DNA of 54,328 nt from Christensenellaceae bacterium (GTDB lineage: Bacteria > Bacillota > Clostridia > Christensenellales > CAG-138). A model generated the notes under the pieces. It saw only the letters and a list, made by a program, of their open reading frames with translations, searched no databases and had not been told where the DNA came from. Both the position numbers and the translations under genes were made by a program. The stretch's first letter is position 1. Each line of letters begins with the position of its first letter. The stretch lies in NCBI GenBank assembly GCA_022510765.1, contig JAFLSU010000012.1:1-54328 (forward strand), in the 5' to 3' direction. This document shows positions 15,135 through 23,648 of the stretch, in pieces.

Positions 15135-15692
15135 ATGGAAAACATTGTTATTGGCACCATTCTTGACAGGAGCAGCATCAGAGCATATACGGACGAAATG
15201 CTGACCGAAGCCGAGCTTTCCGTGCTCAAAAAGGCGGCGCTTTCCTCTCCTACGGCAATGAACAGGCAGGATCAGCGTTTTGCCTTCATTACTAGGAAGG
15301 AAACGATCGATGAAATTGAAAAAGCGGTCGTTGACACCATCGTTGCAGGCGGGGATGCTGACTTTGCCGAACGCATAAAATCGCGCGGAGGCAAGGTCAT
15401 GTACGATGCGCCGCTCGTGGTCGTCATCTTCGCAAAGCCCGCAAAATTTGCAGGTGTTGATGCGGGTATCGCCGTTGAAAACCTCGCTATAGCTGCAAAA
15501 TCGATGGGACTTGACTCCGTCATACTCGGTATGCCGGATGCTGCCTTCGCTGGCCAGGCGGGAGCCGAGCGCAGAGCCGCCCTCGGGATCGATGAAGAAT
15601 TTGAGTTCAAGATTGCGATCGCTATAGGGCATCGGGCAACCGAAAAGCTCCCCCACGAGTGGGATGAGAGCCACATAATTGATATTAAGTAG
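15135..15692 (+). CDS. Nitroreductase family protein
   Basis: This 185-residue FMN-dependent oxidoreductase of the nitroreductase fold has the phosphate-binding RSSIRAYT segment near the N-terminus and SSPTAMNRQDQRF. A GVDAGIAVENLAIAAKSMGL helix and a DSVILGMPD loop are typical of the family. The physiological substrate is unknown; relatives reduce quinones or nitro compounds. The ATG at 15135 has AGGAGGA well placed; an upstream in-frame GTG would overlap that site. A palindrome over the promoter suggests redox or quinone-type regulation, as with YodB/YodC of Bacillus (inference). ispG follows after six bases. Confidence 0.9.
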   Translation: MENIVIGTILDRSSIRAYTDEMLTEAELSVLKKAALSSPTAMNRQDQRFAFITRKETIDEIEKAVVDTIVAGGDADFAERIKSRGGKVMYDAPLVVVIFAKPAKFAGVDAGIAVENLAIAAKSMGLDSVILGMPDAAFAGQAGAERRAALGIDEEFEFKIAIAIGHRATEKLPHEWDESHIIDIK

Positions 15693-15698
15693 TAAATT

Positions 15699-16763
15699 AT
15701 GAGCAAGTTAACCGTAAACGTGGGCGGCGTTCGCATCGGCGGCGGTGCCCCCATTTCCATCCAGTCGATGACAAATACGGATACCCGCGACGTGAAGACG
15801 ACCGTTGCTCAAATACTCGAGCTGGAGCGTGAGGGGTGCGAGATAGTGCGCTCATCGGTATATGATGAACGCTGCGTGGAGGCGATAAAGAGCATCATTC
15901 CATGCATACATATCCCGCTCGTCGCGGATATCCACTTCGACCATAGACTTGCAATAGGCTCTATCAAGGCGGGCGTCAGCAAGGTGCGGATAAATCCGGG
16001 CAATATCGGCTCCGAGGCAAAGGTAAGGGAGCTTGCGGCTTGTGCAAGCGCACACGGAGTTCCGATACGCATCGGAGTCAACGGTGGTTCGCTTGAAAAG
16101 GATCTGCTGCAAAAATACGGTGTCTGTGCGGAAGCGATGGTCGAAAGCGCCATGCGCCATGCGGATATGCTTGAAAACGTGGGTTTTCACGATATTGTGA
16201 TTTCGCTCAAGGCATCCGACGTCGCAACGACCATCCGTGCGTATCGTCTTGCGGCGGAGCGTATGCCGTATCCGCTTCATGTGGGCGTTACCGAGGCAGG
16301 GATGGGTGAAGGCGCGCTGCTTAAATCCGCGATAGGCATAGGCAGCCTCCTTGTGGACGGCATAGGTGATACGGTTCGTGTATCAATGACGGGCAATGTC
16401 ACGCAGGAGGTTCGCGCCGCAAAGAAGATACTGGCCGCCGTGGGTATCAGGAAATACGGGGCGGAGGTAATAAGCTGTCCAACCTGCGGGCGGACGAGGG
16501 TGAATCTGCCCGAAATCGTGGAGCGTGTGAATGCGGAGCTTCCAAAGGACGGAAGACCCATACGCATAGCGGTAATGGGCTGCGCGGTAAACGGCCCGGG
16601 CGAATCTGCGGAGGCGGACATCGGTATCGCTTTCGGTTCCGTGAACGCCGCCGTATTCGAGCATGGGGAGATCAGGTATACCGATGCTCTTCCGGGCGTG
16701 ATCGATAGATTCATTGCCGATGCTGCCGCATTGATGAAAAGCGAGTCAATAAAGAACGATTAA
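15699..16763 (+). CDS. ispG: 4-hydroxy-3-methylbut-2-enyl diphosphate synthase
   Basis: This 354-residue IspG/GcpE enzyme catalyses the penultimate step of the MEP isoprenoid pathway, turning MEcPP into HMBPP with a [4Fe-4S] cluster. The N-terminal barrel starts with APISIQSMTNTDTRDV. The cluster ligands are visible as CPTCGRTRVNL (about residues 260 and 263) and MGCAVNGPGE (about 295). The length is normal for the Firmicute form. The gene starts six bases after the nitroreductase stop with a poor ribosome binding site, so it probably depends on translational coupling. The ispG-polC order is common in Clostridia. Confidence 0.97.
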   Translation: MSKLTVNVGGVRIGGGAPISIQSMTNTDTRDVKTTVAQILELEREGCEIVRSSVYDERCVEAIKSIIPCIHIPLVADIHFDHRLAIGSIKAGVSKVRINPGNIGSEAKVRELAACASAHGVPIRIGVNGGSLEKDLLQKYGVCAEAMVESAMRHADMLENVGFHDIVISLKASDVATTIRAYRLAAERMPYPLHVGVTEAGMGEGALLKSAIGIGSLLVDGIGDTVRVSMTGNVTQEVRAAKKILAAVGIRKYGAEVISCPTCGRTRVNLPEIVERVNAELPKDGRPIRIAVMGCAVNGPGESAEADIGIAFGSVNAAVFEHGEIRYTDALPGVIDRFIADAAALMKSESIKND

Positions 16764-16823
16764 ATTTTGCAACAACAACCGACCGCATCGCATGGCTATG
16801 GATGCAACTGAGGTGATTTACCT

Positions 16824-19800
16824 ATGCTGAACGAACCGCACGAAAACGATCGCGAGCTTTTTCCTCCCGAGAAGAAAAAGCTTGCCGCCGCATACTCTGC
16901 GGACGGCACCATCAAGCTTACGTCAGCCGTTAGATGCAAAAAGACGGGGGAGATCAGGGTAAATATTGAGGCTCGGCGCATACTTCTGCCTGCCGAGATG
17001 GACGCGATCAGCATGAATATTTGCGACGAATTGCCCCAGCAGAACGTGAAATGCATATACGATTTTTCAAACGTCGTTCGCGAACTTGAGCAGGGACAGG
17101 GTGATCCGGGATCGTTGCTGTGCGATCTATGGTGCGAACTCTCACCCCAGCTTGCTCCGATACTCATGCGCTGCCGGATCGAGCGGCACGGAAACGAATT
17201 CGTGTTCTTCGTTCCGGTGCGTTATCATAGAGCCCTTGCGCAGCAGCAGGTAAGCGACTTTCGTGCGCTTATATCGCGTCTGTACGATTGGCATGCTGCA
17301 ATACGCATCGTTGCCGACGAGAGCATGAAGGATGGCGCGGAGGAGTTTGAACCGATTGTAAAACGTGATTGGGGCAGAGCGGCAAGTGTCGCAAAGCCCA
17401 AGAAAGTTCAAAAGAAATCCCTGCATAAGCTGGCTCAGACCGATATAATACTTGGCAAGGAGATACTAAAGCCCGATGTTTTGAAAATGTGCGAGCTTGA
17501 TGATAAATCAGGCCGCATTACCGTCATGGGTACGGTGCTAAGCATGGAGGTCTTCGTTTCGCCGAAGCGCGGAACGGTGGTTTTGACCGTGTTCATTACG
17601 GATAAAACCAACACGGTCGCCGTGAAGCTGTTCCCTGACGAGATGACGAAGCAGCGGACGATAAGCCTCCTCGAAAAGGCGCGGGATGATGGAGCCGCGC
17701 TAATGGTTCGAGGGTTTTATAGATACGATAATTATGCGAGGGATTACTGCCTCTTTGCCGATGATATAAACAGATACCCAGTTGAGCGCAGGGCGGATAC
17801 CTCGCCCGACAAGCGCGTGGAGCTGCATCTTCACACCCAGATGTCGGCTATGGACGCGACCACAAAGCTTGGAGAGGTCGTTGCCCTTGCCGCAAAATGG
17901 GGGCATAAAGCGATCGCGATCACCGACCATGGTGTCGTACACTCATTCCCAGACGCTAAGAAGGCAGCAAAAAAACACAATATCAAAGTAATTTTCGGCT
18001 GCGAGGGCTATCTTCTGCCTGATTGTGAACTCGTTCCCGCAGAGCGCAGCTATTGCGCAGTTTCAGTTACCTATATCGGAAGCGGCGTTCACAGCCGCAT
18101 TTTTGAGCTTGCGTCGGTGAGGTTCCTTCCGAACGGGACGCGCTTGGGGAGCTTCCGCACCGCCGTCAATCCGGGTGTGCCCCTTACGCCGCAGCTTAAG
18201 GAGCTTACGGGCTATACGGAGGACGACATCGAGGCTGCACCTGTACTTTCCGAGGCGGTCGAAGGATTGGCAAGTTTTATTGGCGATGATATGGTCGTTT
18301 CACACGATTGCGAGCAGCTCGGGCTTCTTCACGAACTCGTCGGAGACTCCTGCGGTCTCGGTACAAACTGCGTTTCAAGCGCAATGCTGATGCAGTATCT
18401 TAGGCGGAACCTAAAACCGGATGAAAGAAGGCTGCCCGTGCTGAACGCTGCGGACTCTGCGGAGTGGACAGCGGACGTCATGACGGAATTGCTTACTAGA
18501 TGCGGCGAACTTGGGGTCGATACCGTTCCCGTGATCGACTGCACCGCTTCAAACACGGAGCGTAAACGCACAAACCATATAATTCTGCTTGCGTCCACGC
18601 AGTCGGGGCTTAAAAACCTGTATAAACTTGTTTCATATTCCAACCTCGATCATTTTTATAAGACACCGAGGATTCCGAGGAGCCTTCTCAATATTCATAG
18701 GGAGGGTTTGATCCTGGGTTCCGCCTGTGAGGCGGGTGAACTCTTCCGCGCGGTTATAGAAAACGCGCCCGAGGAAAAGCTTATTGAGATTGCGTCATGG
18801 TATGATTTCCTTGAAATACAGCCGATCGGAAACAACTCTTTCCTCGTTCGGGACGGCATCGCCAAGGATGATGAGCAGCTTCGTGATTACAATCGCCGCA
18901 TCGTTGAGCTTGGAGAAAAACTCGACAAGCCTGTGGTCGCGACGGGCGATGTTCATTTCCTTGAGCCGGAGGACTCGATCTACCGCGCAATCCTGATGAA
19001 CGCCATGAATTTTAAGGATGCGATAAATCAAGCGCCGTTGTATTTTAAGACTACGGACGAGATGCTTGCGGAGTTTGAATACCTTGGGCGGGATAAAGCC
19101 TTTGAGGTCGTTGTTGAGAACACCAACAAAATTGCGGATATGTGCGCACAGCTGCGCCCATTCCTTGATGAAAAGCAGACCTACGCGCCGGAGCTTCCGG
19201 GTGCGGCGGACGAGCTAAAGGGGCTTGCGATGAACAAGGCGCATGAGCTTTATGGAGACGAGCTTCCGGAAATAGTACAGAAACGCCTTGATAAGGAACT
19301 GAATTCCATTATCGGCAATGGCTATTCCTCACTGTACATGGTGGCGCAGAAGCTCGTCTCAAAATCGCTCGGAGATGGATATTTGGTAGGTTCAAGGGGG
19401 TCGGTCGGTTCATCCTTTGTCGCGCATTTAGCGGGGATCACCGAAGTAAACGCGCTTGCGGCGCATTACCGCTGTCCAAACTGCAAATACAGCGAATTTC
19501 CCGATGTGGGTGATGATTCCCGCTGCGGCATTGACCTACCTAAGAAGGACTGTCCGAACTGCGGTACGCCGCTGCGCCGTGAAGGGTATGAGATTCCGTT
19601 CGAGACCTTTTTGGGCTTCAAGGGCGATAAGACTCCGGATATTGACCTGAATTTCTCGGGGGAATACCAGCCTGTTGCGCATAAGTTCACCGAAGAAATG
19701 TTTGGAGAAGGTCATGCGTTCCGTGCGGGTACGATCTCGGGCATTAAGGATAAGACAGCATACGGCTATGTGATGCACTATTGTGAAGACTACGAGCAGA

Positions 19801-21053
19801 ATCTTTCCGAAGCGGAGAAGAACCGTCTTGCCTCAGGCTGCGTGGGGACAAGGCGCACGACGGGGCAGCATCCCGGGGGCATAGTGATCGTGCCGGAGGA
19901 TCTTGAAATATTCGATTTCTGTCCGGTACAGCATCCCGCGGAAAAGGTGGACGCGGAGAGCATAACCACGCATTTTGATTTTCACGCGCTCGATGACAAG
20001 CTTGTAAAGCTCGATATTCTCGGCCATGACGATCCCACCACCCTGCGTATGCTTCAGGACATAACGGGACTTGATCCGAAGCAGATACCGCTTTCCGATG
20101 AGGAGACGATGTCGATATTCAAATCGGAGGCGGCGCTTGGGATTTCACTGAAGGAGCTTAACTGCGATGTCGGCAGCCTCGGCATACCCGAATTCGGTAC
20201 GAATTTCGTTCGGGGAATGCTTATGGACACCCGCCCCACAACGATGGAGGAGCTTGTCAGGATCGCGGGGTTATCCCACGGCACCGATGTCTGGCTCAAC
20301 AATGCACAGGATCTTGTTCGTGATGGGACAGCGACGCTTATGGAGGTTATCTGTACTCGCGATGATATTATGAACTATCTTATCGCGCATGGCGGAGAAC
20401 CGTCGCTTTCGTTCAAGACCATGGAGAGCGTTAGAAAGGGCAGGGGGCTTACTCCCGAGATGGAGGACGCGATGCATATGAACAGCATTCCTCAATGGTA
20501 CATAGATAGCTGCAAAAAGATAAAATACATGTTCCCGCGCGCGCACGCGGCGGCATACGTCATGATGAGCTTCAGGGTAGCGTACTACAAGGTGCATTAT
20601 CCTTTGGCGTTCTATGCGGTGTATTTTACCGTTCGTGCGGATACATTCGATATTGAGAAATGCTCGGGCGGCGCAAACGCAGTGCTTGCGAACATCAAGG
20701 CGATGCACGCAAAGGATTCGCTCGACACGAAGGATGAGGATCAGCTTGTCATCCTTGAGATGGTGTACGAGATGAACCTGCGCGGAATCGAACTGCTTCC
20801 GATAGACATCTATAAATCGAAGGCGACTAAGTTCACCATCGAAGGGAACTGTATACGTCCGCCGTTCAACGCAATAGCGGGTCTTGGCAACAATGCTGCG
20901 GACTGCATCGAAAAGGGAGCCGAGGGCGGCGCGTTCATTTCGCGTGAGGATTTTGCGAAACGCACCAAGGCAAACAGCTCCGTCATGGAAAAGCTCGAAC
21001 GGCTCGGCTGCCTCAAGGAGCTTCCCGACAGCAATCAGGTATCAATGTTTTAA
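16824..21053 (+). CDS. polC: PolC-type DNA polymerase III alpha subunit with degenerate exonuclease
   Basis: This 1409-residue main replicase shows the PolC order: N-terminal region, OB fold (about 225-320), PHP part (VELHLH, ITDHG), inserted exonuclease-like domain (about 405-560), the rest of PHP (TGDVHFL), a zinc region (CPNCKYSE, CPNCGTP), then palm and fingers. Polymerase catalytic DIDLNFSGEY (Asp about 939 and 941) and the finger motifs KKIKYMFPRAHAAAY are intact. The exonuclease domain still aligns along its length with Bacillus PolC (for example NPGVPLTPQLKELTG and FIGDD), but all five DEDDh positions are changed: Ser414, Thr416, Leu499, Leu540 and Ser545. The proofreading site is therefore predicted dead. 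GAGGTGA precedes the ATG. Confidence 0.97.
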   Translation: MLNEPHENDRELFPPEKKKLAAAYSADGTIKLTSAVRCKKTGEIRVNIEARRILLPAEMDAISMNICDELPQQNVKCIYDFSNVVRELEQGQGDPGSLLCDLWCELSPQLAPILMRCRIERHGNEFVFFVPVRYHRALAQQQVSDFRALISRLYDWHAAIRIVADESMKDGAEEFEPIVKRDWGRAASVAKPKKVQKKSLHKLAQTDIILGKEILKPDVLKMCELDDKSGRITVMGTVLSMEVFVSPKRGTVVLTVFITDKTNTVAVKLFPDEMTKQRTISLLEKARDDGAALMVRGFYRYDNYARDYCLFADDINRYPVERRADTSPDKRVELHLHTQMSAMDATTKLGEVVALAAKWGHKAIAITDHGVVHSFPDAKKAAKKHNIKVIFGCEGYLLPDCELVPAERSYCAVSVTYIGSGVHSRIFELASVRFLPNGTRLGSFRTAVNPGVPLTPQLKELTGYTEDDIEAAPVLSEAVEGLASFIGDDMVVSHDCEQLGLLHELVGDSCGLGTNCVSSAMLMQYLRRNLKPDERRLPVLNAADSAEWTADVMTELLTRCGELGVDTVPVIDCTASNTERKRTNHIILLASTQSGLKNLYKLVSYSNLDHFYKTPRIPRSLLNIHREGLILGSACEAGELFRAVIENAPEEKLIEIASWYDFLEIQPIGNNSFLVRDGIAKDDEQLRDYNRRIVELGEKLDKPVVATGDVHFLEPEDSIYRAILMNAMNFKDAINQAPLYFKTTDEMLAEFEYLGRDKAFEVVVENTNKIADMCAQLRPFLDEKQTYAPELPGAADELKGLAMNKAHELYGDELPEIVQKRLDKELNSIIGNGYSSLYMVAQKLVSKSLGDGYLVGSRGSVGSSFVAHLAGITEVNALAAHYRCPNCKYSEFPDVGDDSRCGIDLPKKDCPNCGTPLRREGYEIPFETFLGFKGDKTPDIDLNFSGEYQPVAHKFTEEMFGEGHAFRAGTISGIKDKTAYGYVMHYCEDYEQNLSEAEKNRLASGCVGTRRTTGQHPGGIVIVPEDLEIFDFCPVQHPAEKVDAESITTHFDFHALDDKLVKLDILGHDDPTTLRMLQDITGLDPKQIPLSDEETMSIFKSEAALGISLKELNCDVGSLGIPEFGTNFVRGMLMDTRPTTMEELVRIAGLSHGTDVWLNNAQDLVRDGTATLMEVICTRDDIMNYLIAHGGEPSLSFKTMESVRKGRGLTPEMEDAMHMNSIPQWYIDSCKKIKYMFPRAHAAAYVMMSFRVAYYKVHYPLAFYAVYFTVRADTFDIEKCSGGANAVLANIKAMHAKDSLDTKDEDQLVILEMVYEMNLRGIELLPIDIYKSKATKFTIEGNCIRPPFNAIAGLGNNAADCIEKGAEGGAFISREDFAKRTKANSSVMEKLERLGCLKELPDSNQVSMF

Positions 21054-21166
21054 CATGGGTGCAAATTCAATAAATATATGATAAATCTCCATGCTAAATA
21101 CTGCTCGGGAATTTACTTTGGGAATTCACCCAACAAAATATATGACATTATTTTTTGAACAGGCTA

Positions 21167-21195
21167 TTGCAATTTCGATTCAAATGTGTTATTCT
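21167..21195 (+). promoter_or_regulatory. Probable promoter of the rimP-nusA-infB operon
   Basis: TTGCAA (21167-21172), a 17-base spacer and TATTCT (21190-21195). It lies about 115 bases after the polC stop and 25 before the leader hairpin. Match is moderate, 4 of 6 in each box. Confidence 0.5.
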
Positions 21196-21220
21196 GTTGA
21201 TGTTGGTTGATAATACCTTC

Positions 21221-21245
21221 AAAGAGTGGGCGAAACCCGCTCTTT
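21221..21245 (+). promoter_or_regulatory. Leader hairpin upstream of rimP (attenuator candidate)
   Basis: AAAGAGTGGG (21221-21230) pairs with CCCGCTCTTT (21236-21245) over a CGAAA loop, followed by AGTTTTG. It sits between the promoter and the rimP start. Its terminator-like shape in front of a NusA-encoding operon suggests NusA-responsive attenuation (inference). Confidence 0.6.
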
Positions 21246-21279
21246 AGTTTTGAAAGACGCTTTTGCGGAAGGAGCATAC

Positions 21280-21732
21280 TTGAAGCTTACGGATAAGGTT
21301 TTTTCCATCGTAGAGCCGACCGTTGCGGCCCTTGGATACGAGCTGTATGAGGTCGAATATCAAAAAGAGTACGACAACTGGGTTCTGACCCTGTACATCG
21401 ATCATCCGAACGGCATATCGCTTGACGACTGCGAGAAGGTAAGCACTGCCGTGGATCCCGTGCTCGACGAGGCTGATCCGATAGAACAGGCATATTACCT
21501 GTCCGTCAGCTCCTTAGGAATCGACAGACCCATCAAAAGCGACAAGGACTTTTCAAGAAATATTGGAAACGTTATTGACATAAAGCTTTACGCGCCCCTG
21601 AACGGCAAAAAGGAGCTGCGCGGCAGGCTTATAGCATTCAACGAAAACGAGTTTACGGTCGAAACGAAAGCAGGAAGCATAACTGTAGGACGCAGGCAAG
21701 CTGCTTTGGTTCGACCTCATATTGATTTTTGA
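21280..21732 (+). CDS. rimP: Ribosome maturation factor RimP
   Basis: This 150-residue RimP helps assemble the 30S subunit. It has the N-terminal alpha/beta domain (ALGYELYEVEYQKEYDNWVL, YIDHPNGISLDDCE) and the C-terminal SH3-like barrel (about residues 90-150). The conserved SSLGIDRPIKSDKDF motif, in place of the usual SSPGLDRPL, identifies it. The TTG at 21280 was taken as start because GGAAGGAG lies five bases ahead. A longer in-frame GTG start would run through the leader hairpin. First gene of the nusA operon. Confidence 0.93.
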   Translation: MKLTDKVFSIVEPTVAALGYELYEVEYQKEYDNWVLTLYIDHPNGISLDDCEKVSTAVDPVLDEADPIEQAYYLSVSSLGIDRPIKSDKDFSRNIGNVIDIKLYAPLNGKKELRGRLIAFNENEFTVETKAGSITVGRRQAALVRPHIDF

Positions 21733-21845
21733 CCCATAAGGCGATGGGAGACGACGCTGGGACTTTGTGCTGCGTTCGGCTCCCAGCGCGCTTCCGGGCT
21801 GATAAGAGTTTTAAAATAGGATTTTGTTAAGGAGTAATAATAGAA

Positions 21846-22982
21846 ATGAACAACGCTGAACTAATTTCCGCACTCAATCTGATTGGCAAGGAGAGAGGCA
21901 TCTCACTGGATGTACTCGTGGATGCGATTGAAGCGGCTCTCGTTAGTGCATATAAGAAGAACTATAATACGAACGGGAACGTCAGGGCAAACCTCGACCG
22001 TGAGACCGGAAACATCGAAATTTGGGTGTCAAAATCCGTTGTAGACATGGTGGTCGATCCTCATACTGAGATATCCCTCGACCGGGCAAAGCAGATAAAC
22101 ACTCTTTTCGACATCGGTGATGTGCTTGAGGAGGAGGCAAACGCCAAGGATTTCGGCCGTATTGCTGCGCAGACCGCAAAGCAGGTCGTCATTCAGCGCA
22201 TCAGGGAGGCGGAGCAGGGCGCTATATTCGAGGAGTATTCTGATAAAGAGTATGAGGTGCTTACCGCGATAGTTCAGCGCGTTGAAAAGAATGGTGTGTT
22301 CGTGGAGCTCGGAAAGACCGACGGCATCATTCCGTTTAACGAGGTTATAAGTGGAGAAAGCTATAATCCGAACGACAGAGTCAAAGTGTATGTGCTTAAG
22401 GTGCAAAAGGACGTAAGAGGCCCACAGATCATCGTTTCAAGGACGCATCCCGGGCTTGTAAAGCGTTTGTTCGAGCTTGAAATACCCGAAATTCAGAGCG
22501 GCGTAGTCCAGATAAAGTCCATAGCGAGGGAAGCGGGTCAGCGCACGAAGATTGCGGTGGTCAGTTTCGACCCGCAGGTGGATGCCGTCGGCGCGTGCGT
22601 GGGACAGCGCGGCGTGCGCGTTGAACGCATCGTGAGTGAGCTGCATAATGAAAAGATGGACATTATCGAGTGGGACCCCGATATTGCCGTTTACATCGCA
22701 AAGGCGCTGGGGCCCGCAAAGGTACTCATGGTCTACATTAATGAGGCCGAAAAGGCTGCGAAGGTAATAGTTCCAGATAATCAGCTCTCTCTTGCGATAG
22801 GCAAGGAAGGGCAGAACGCAAGGCTTGCCGCTAAATTGACGGGCTGGAAGATAGATATTAAGAGTCAATCTCAGGCGGAGTCCGAAATGGAATTGGAAAC
22901 CGAAGAAGATCAATCCGCAGAGTTTGAAGATGTTGATCCCGAATTTCTCCTGAATGATGAGCAATTCGATTTGGATGAGTAA
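21846..22982 (+). CDS. nusA: Transcription termination/antitermination factor NusA
   Basis: The 378-residue product has the NusA layout: an N-terminal RNA polymerase-binding domain (NAELISALNLIGKERGISLD, IEAALVSAYKKNY), S1 (about residues 135-200), KH1 (with GACVGQRGVRVERIVSEL) and KH2 (LSLAIGKEGQNARLAAKLTGW). It ends in a short acidic tail, as in Firmicutes, without the AR repeats of enterobacteria. It binds elongating polymerase and nascent RNA and modulates pausing, termination and, in many bacteria, its own operon. AAGGAGTAATAATAGAA precedes the ATG. Confidence 0.97.
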   Translation: MNNAELISALNLIGKERGISLDVLVDAIEAALVSAYKKNYNTNGNVRANLDRETGNIEIWVSKSVVDMVVDPHTEISLDRAKQINTLFDIGDVLEEEANAKDFGRIAAQTAKQVVIQRIREAEQGAIFEEYSDKEYEVLTAIVQRVEKNGVFVELGKTDGIIPFNEVISGESYNPNDRVKVYVLKVQKDVRGPQIIVSRTHPGLVKRLFELEIPEIQSGVVQIKSIAREAGQRTKIAVVSFDPQVDAVGACVGQRGVRVERIVSELHNEKMDIIEWDPDIAVYIAKALGPAKVLMVYINEAEKAAKVIVPDNQLSLAIGKEGQNARLAAKLTGWKIDIKSQSQAESEMELETEEDQSAEFEDVDPEFLLNDEQFDLDE

Positions 22983-23029
22983 GTAGATGCCGAGCGCGGC
23001 GAAAGCAAAGAGCAATCGGAGGTACTGCA

Positions 23030-23323
23030 TTGCAAAGAAAGATTCCAATGCGCATGTGTACAGGCTGCAGAGAGATGAAGCCGAAAAAGGAACTAGTGCG
23101 CATAGTCTGTAACAAGGAAGGCGTGGTCGCCCTCGATACGAGCGGCAAGGCGGCGGGACGAGGCGCATATATATGTAAGTCCAAAGCCTGCCTTGAACGG
23201 GCAGTGAAAACAAGAGCGCTCGAGCGTGCATTCTCGCGGAAGATAGAACCAGAACTGTTTGATAAACTGTCGGAAACGATCGAAAATACCTGTGCGGCAG
23301 CGGAGGAAAATGCGCGTGAGTGA
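23030..23323 (+). CDS. rnpM: YlxR/RnpM family RNA-binding protein
   Basis: This 97-residue DUF448 protein has the family motif RMCTGCREMKPKKELVRIV, then GRGAYICKSKACLERA. In Bacillus YlxR (RnpM) binds the RNase P RNA and modulates its activity; the same role is inferred from family and position between nusA and ylxQ. The start is a TTG with GGAGG seven bases upstream, giving the family's usual N-terminus (MQRKIPMRMC). It overlaps the next gene by 14 bases. Confidence 0.93.
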   Translation: MQRKIPMRMCTGCREMKPKKELVRIVCNKEGVVALDTSGKAAGRGAYICKSKACLERAVKTRALERAFSRKIEPELFDKLSETIENTCAAAEENARE

Positions 23324-23648
23324 TGGTCAAAACGGGGCGCGGAACGCTCTCGGATTTGCAATGAAGGCAGGTAAGGTTGCTTCGGGCGATTTTGCGGTCG
23401 ATAAGGCTCTGAAAAGCGGTAGGGCAAGGTTGATCGTGATTGATGCTGATGCATCGGAAAATACAAAAAAACGTTGGCGGGATGCCTGCTCCTACAGGGG
23501 GATACCGCTTGTGACTGTCCGTGATATGGGCTTAGCGATAGGAAAAAGTGCAAGGATCGTCGCGGCAATTACGGATGAGGGCTTTTCGGCAATGCTGCTT
23601 AGAAACTGTAGTGAAAACAATGCGGATTATTACGGAGGAGAGGAATAA
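23310..23648 (+). CDS. ylxQ: YlxQ-type ribosomal L7Ae/L30e-family protein
   Basis: This 112-residue protein of the L7Ae/L30e/Gadd45 RNA-binding superfamily has the opening [20 protein letters not shown], the basic [23 protein letters not shown] segment and a GIPLVTV strand. Family members bind kink-turn RNA. The start at 23310 has GGAGGAAA immediately before it. The gene overlaps ylxR by 14 bases, and its stop shares a base with the infB ATG, so the three are tightly coupled. Confidence 0.92.
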   Translation: MRVSDGQNGARNALGFAMKAGKVASGDFAVDKALKSGRARLIVIDADASENTKKRWRDACSYRGIPLVTVRDMGLAIGKSARIVAAITDEGFSAMLLRNCSENNADYYGGEE

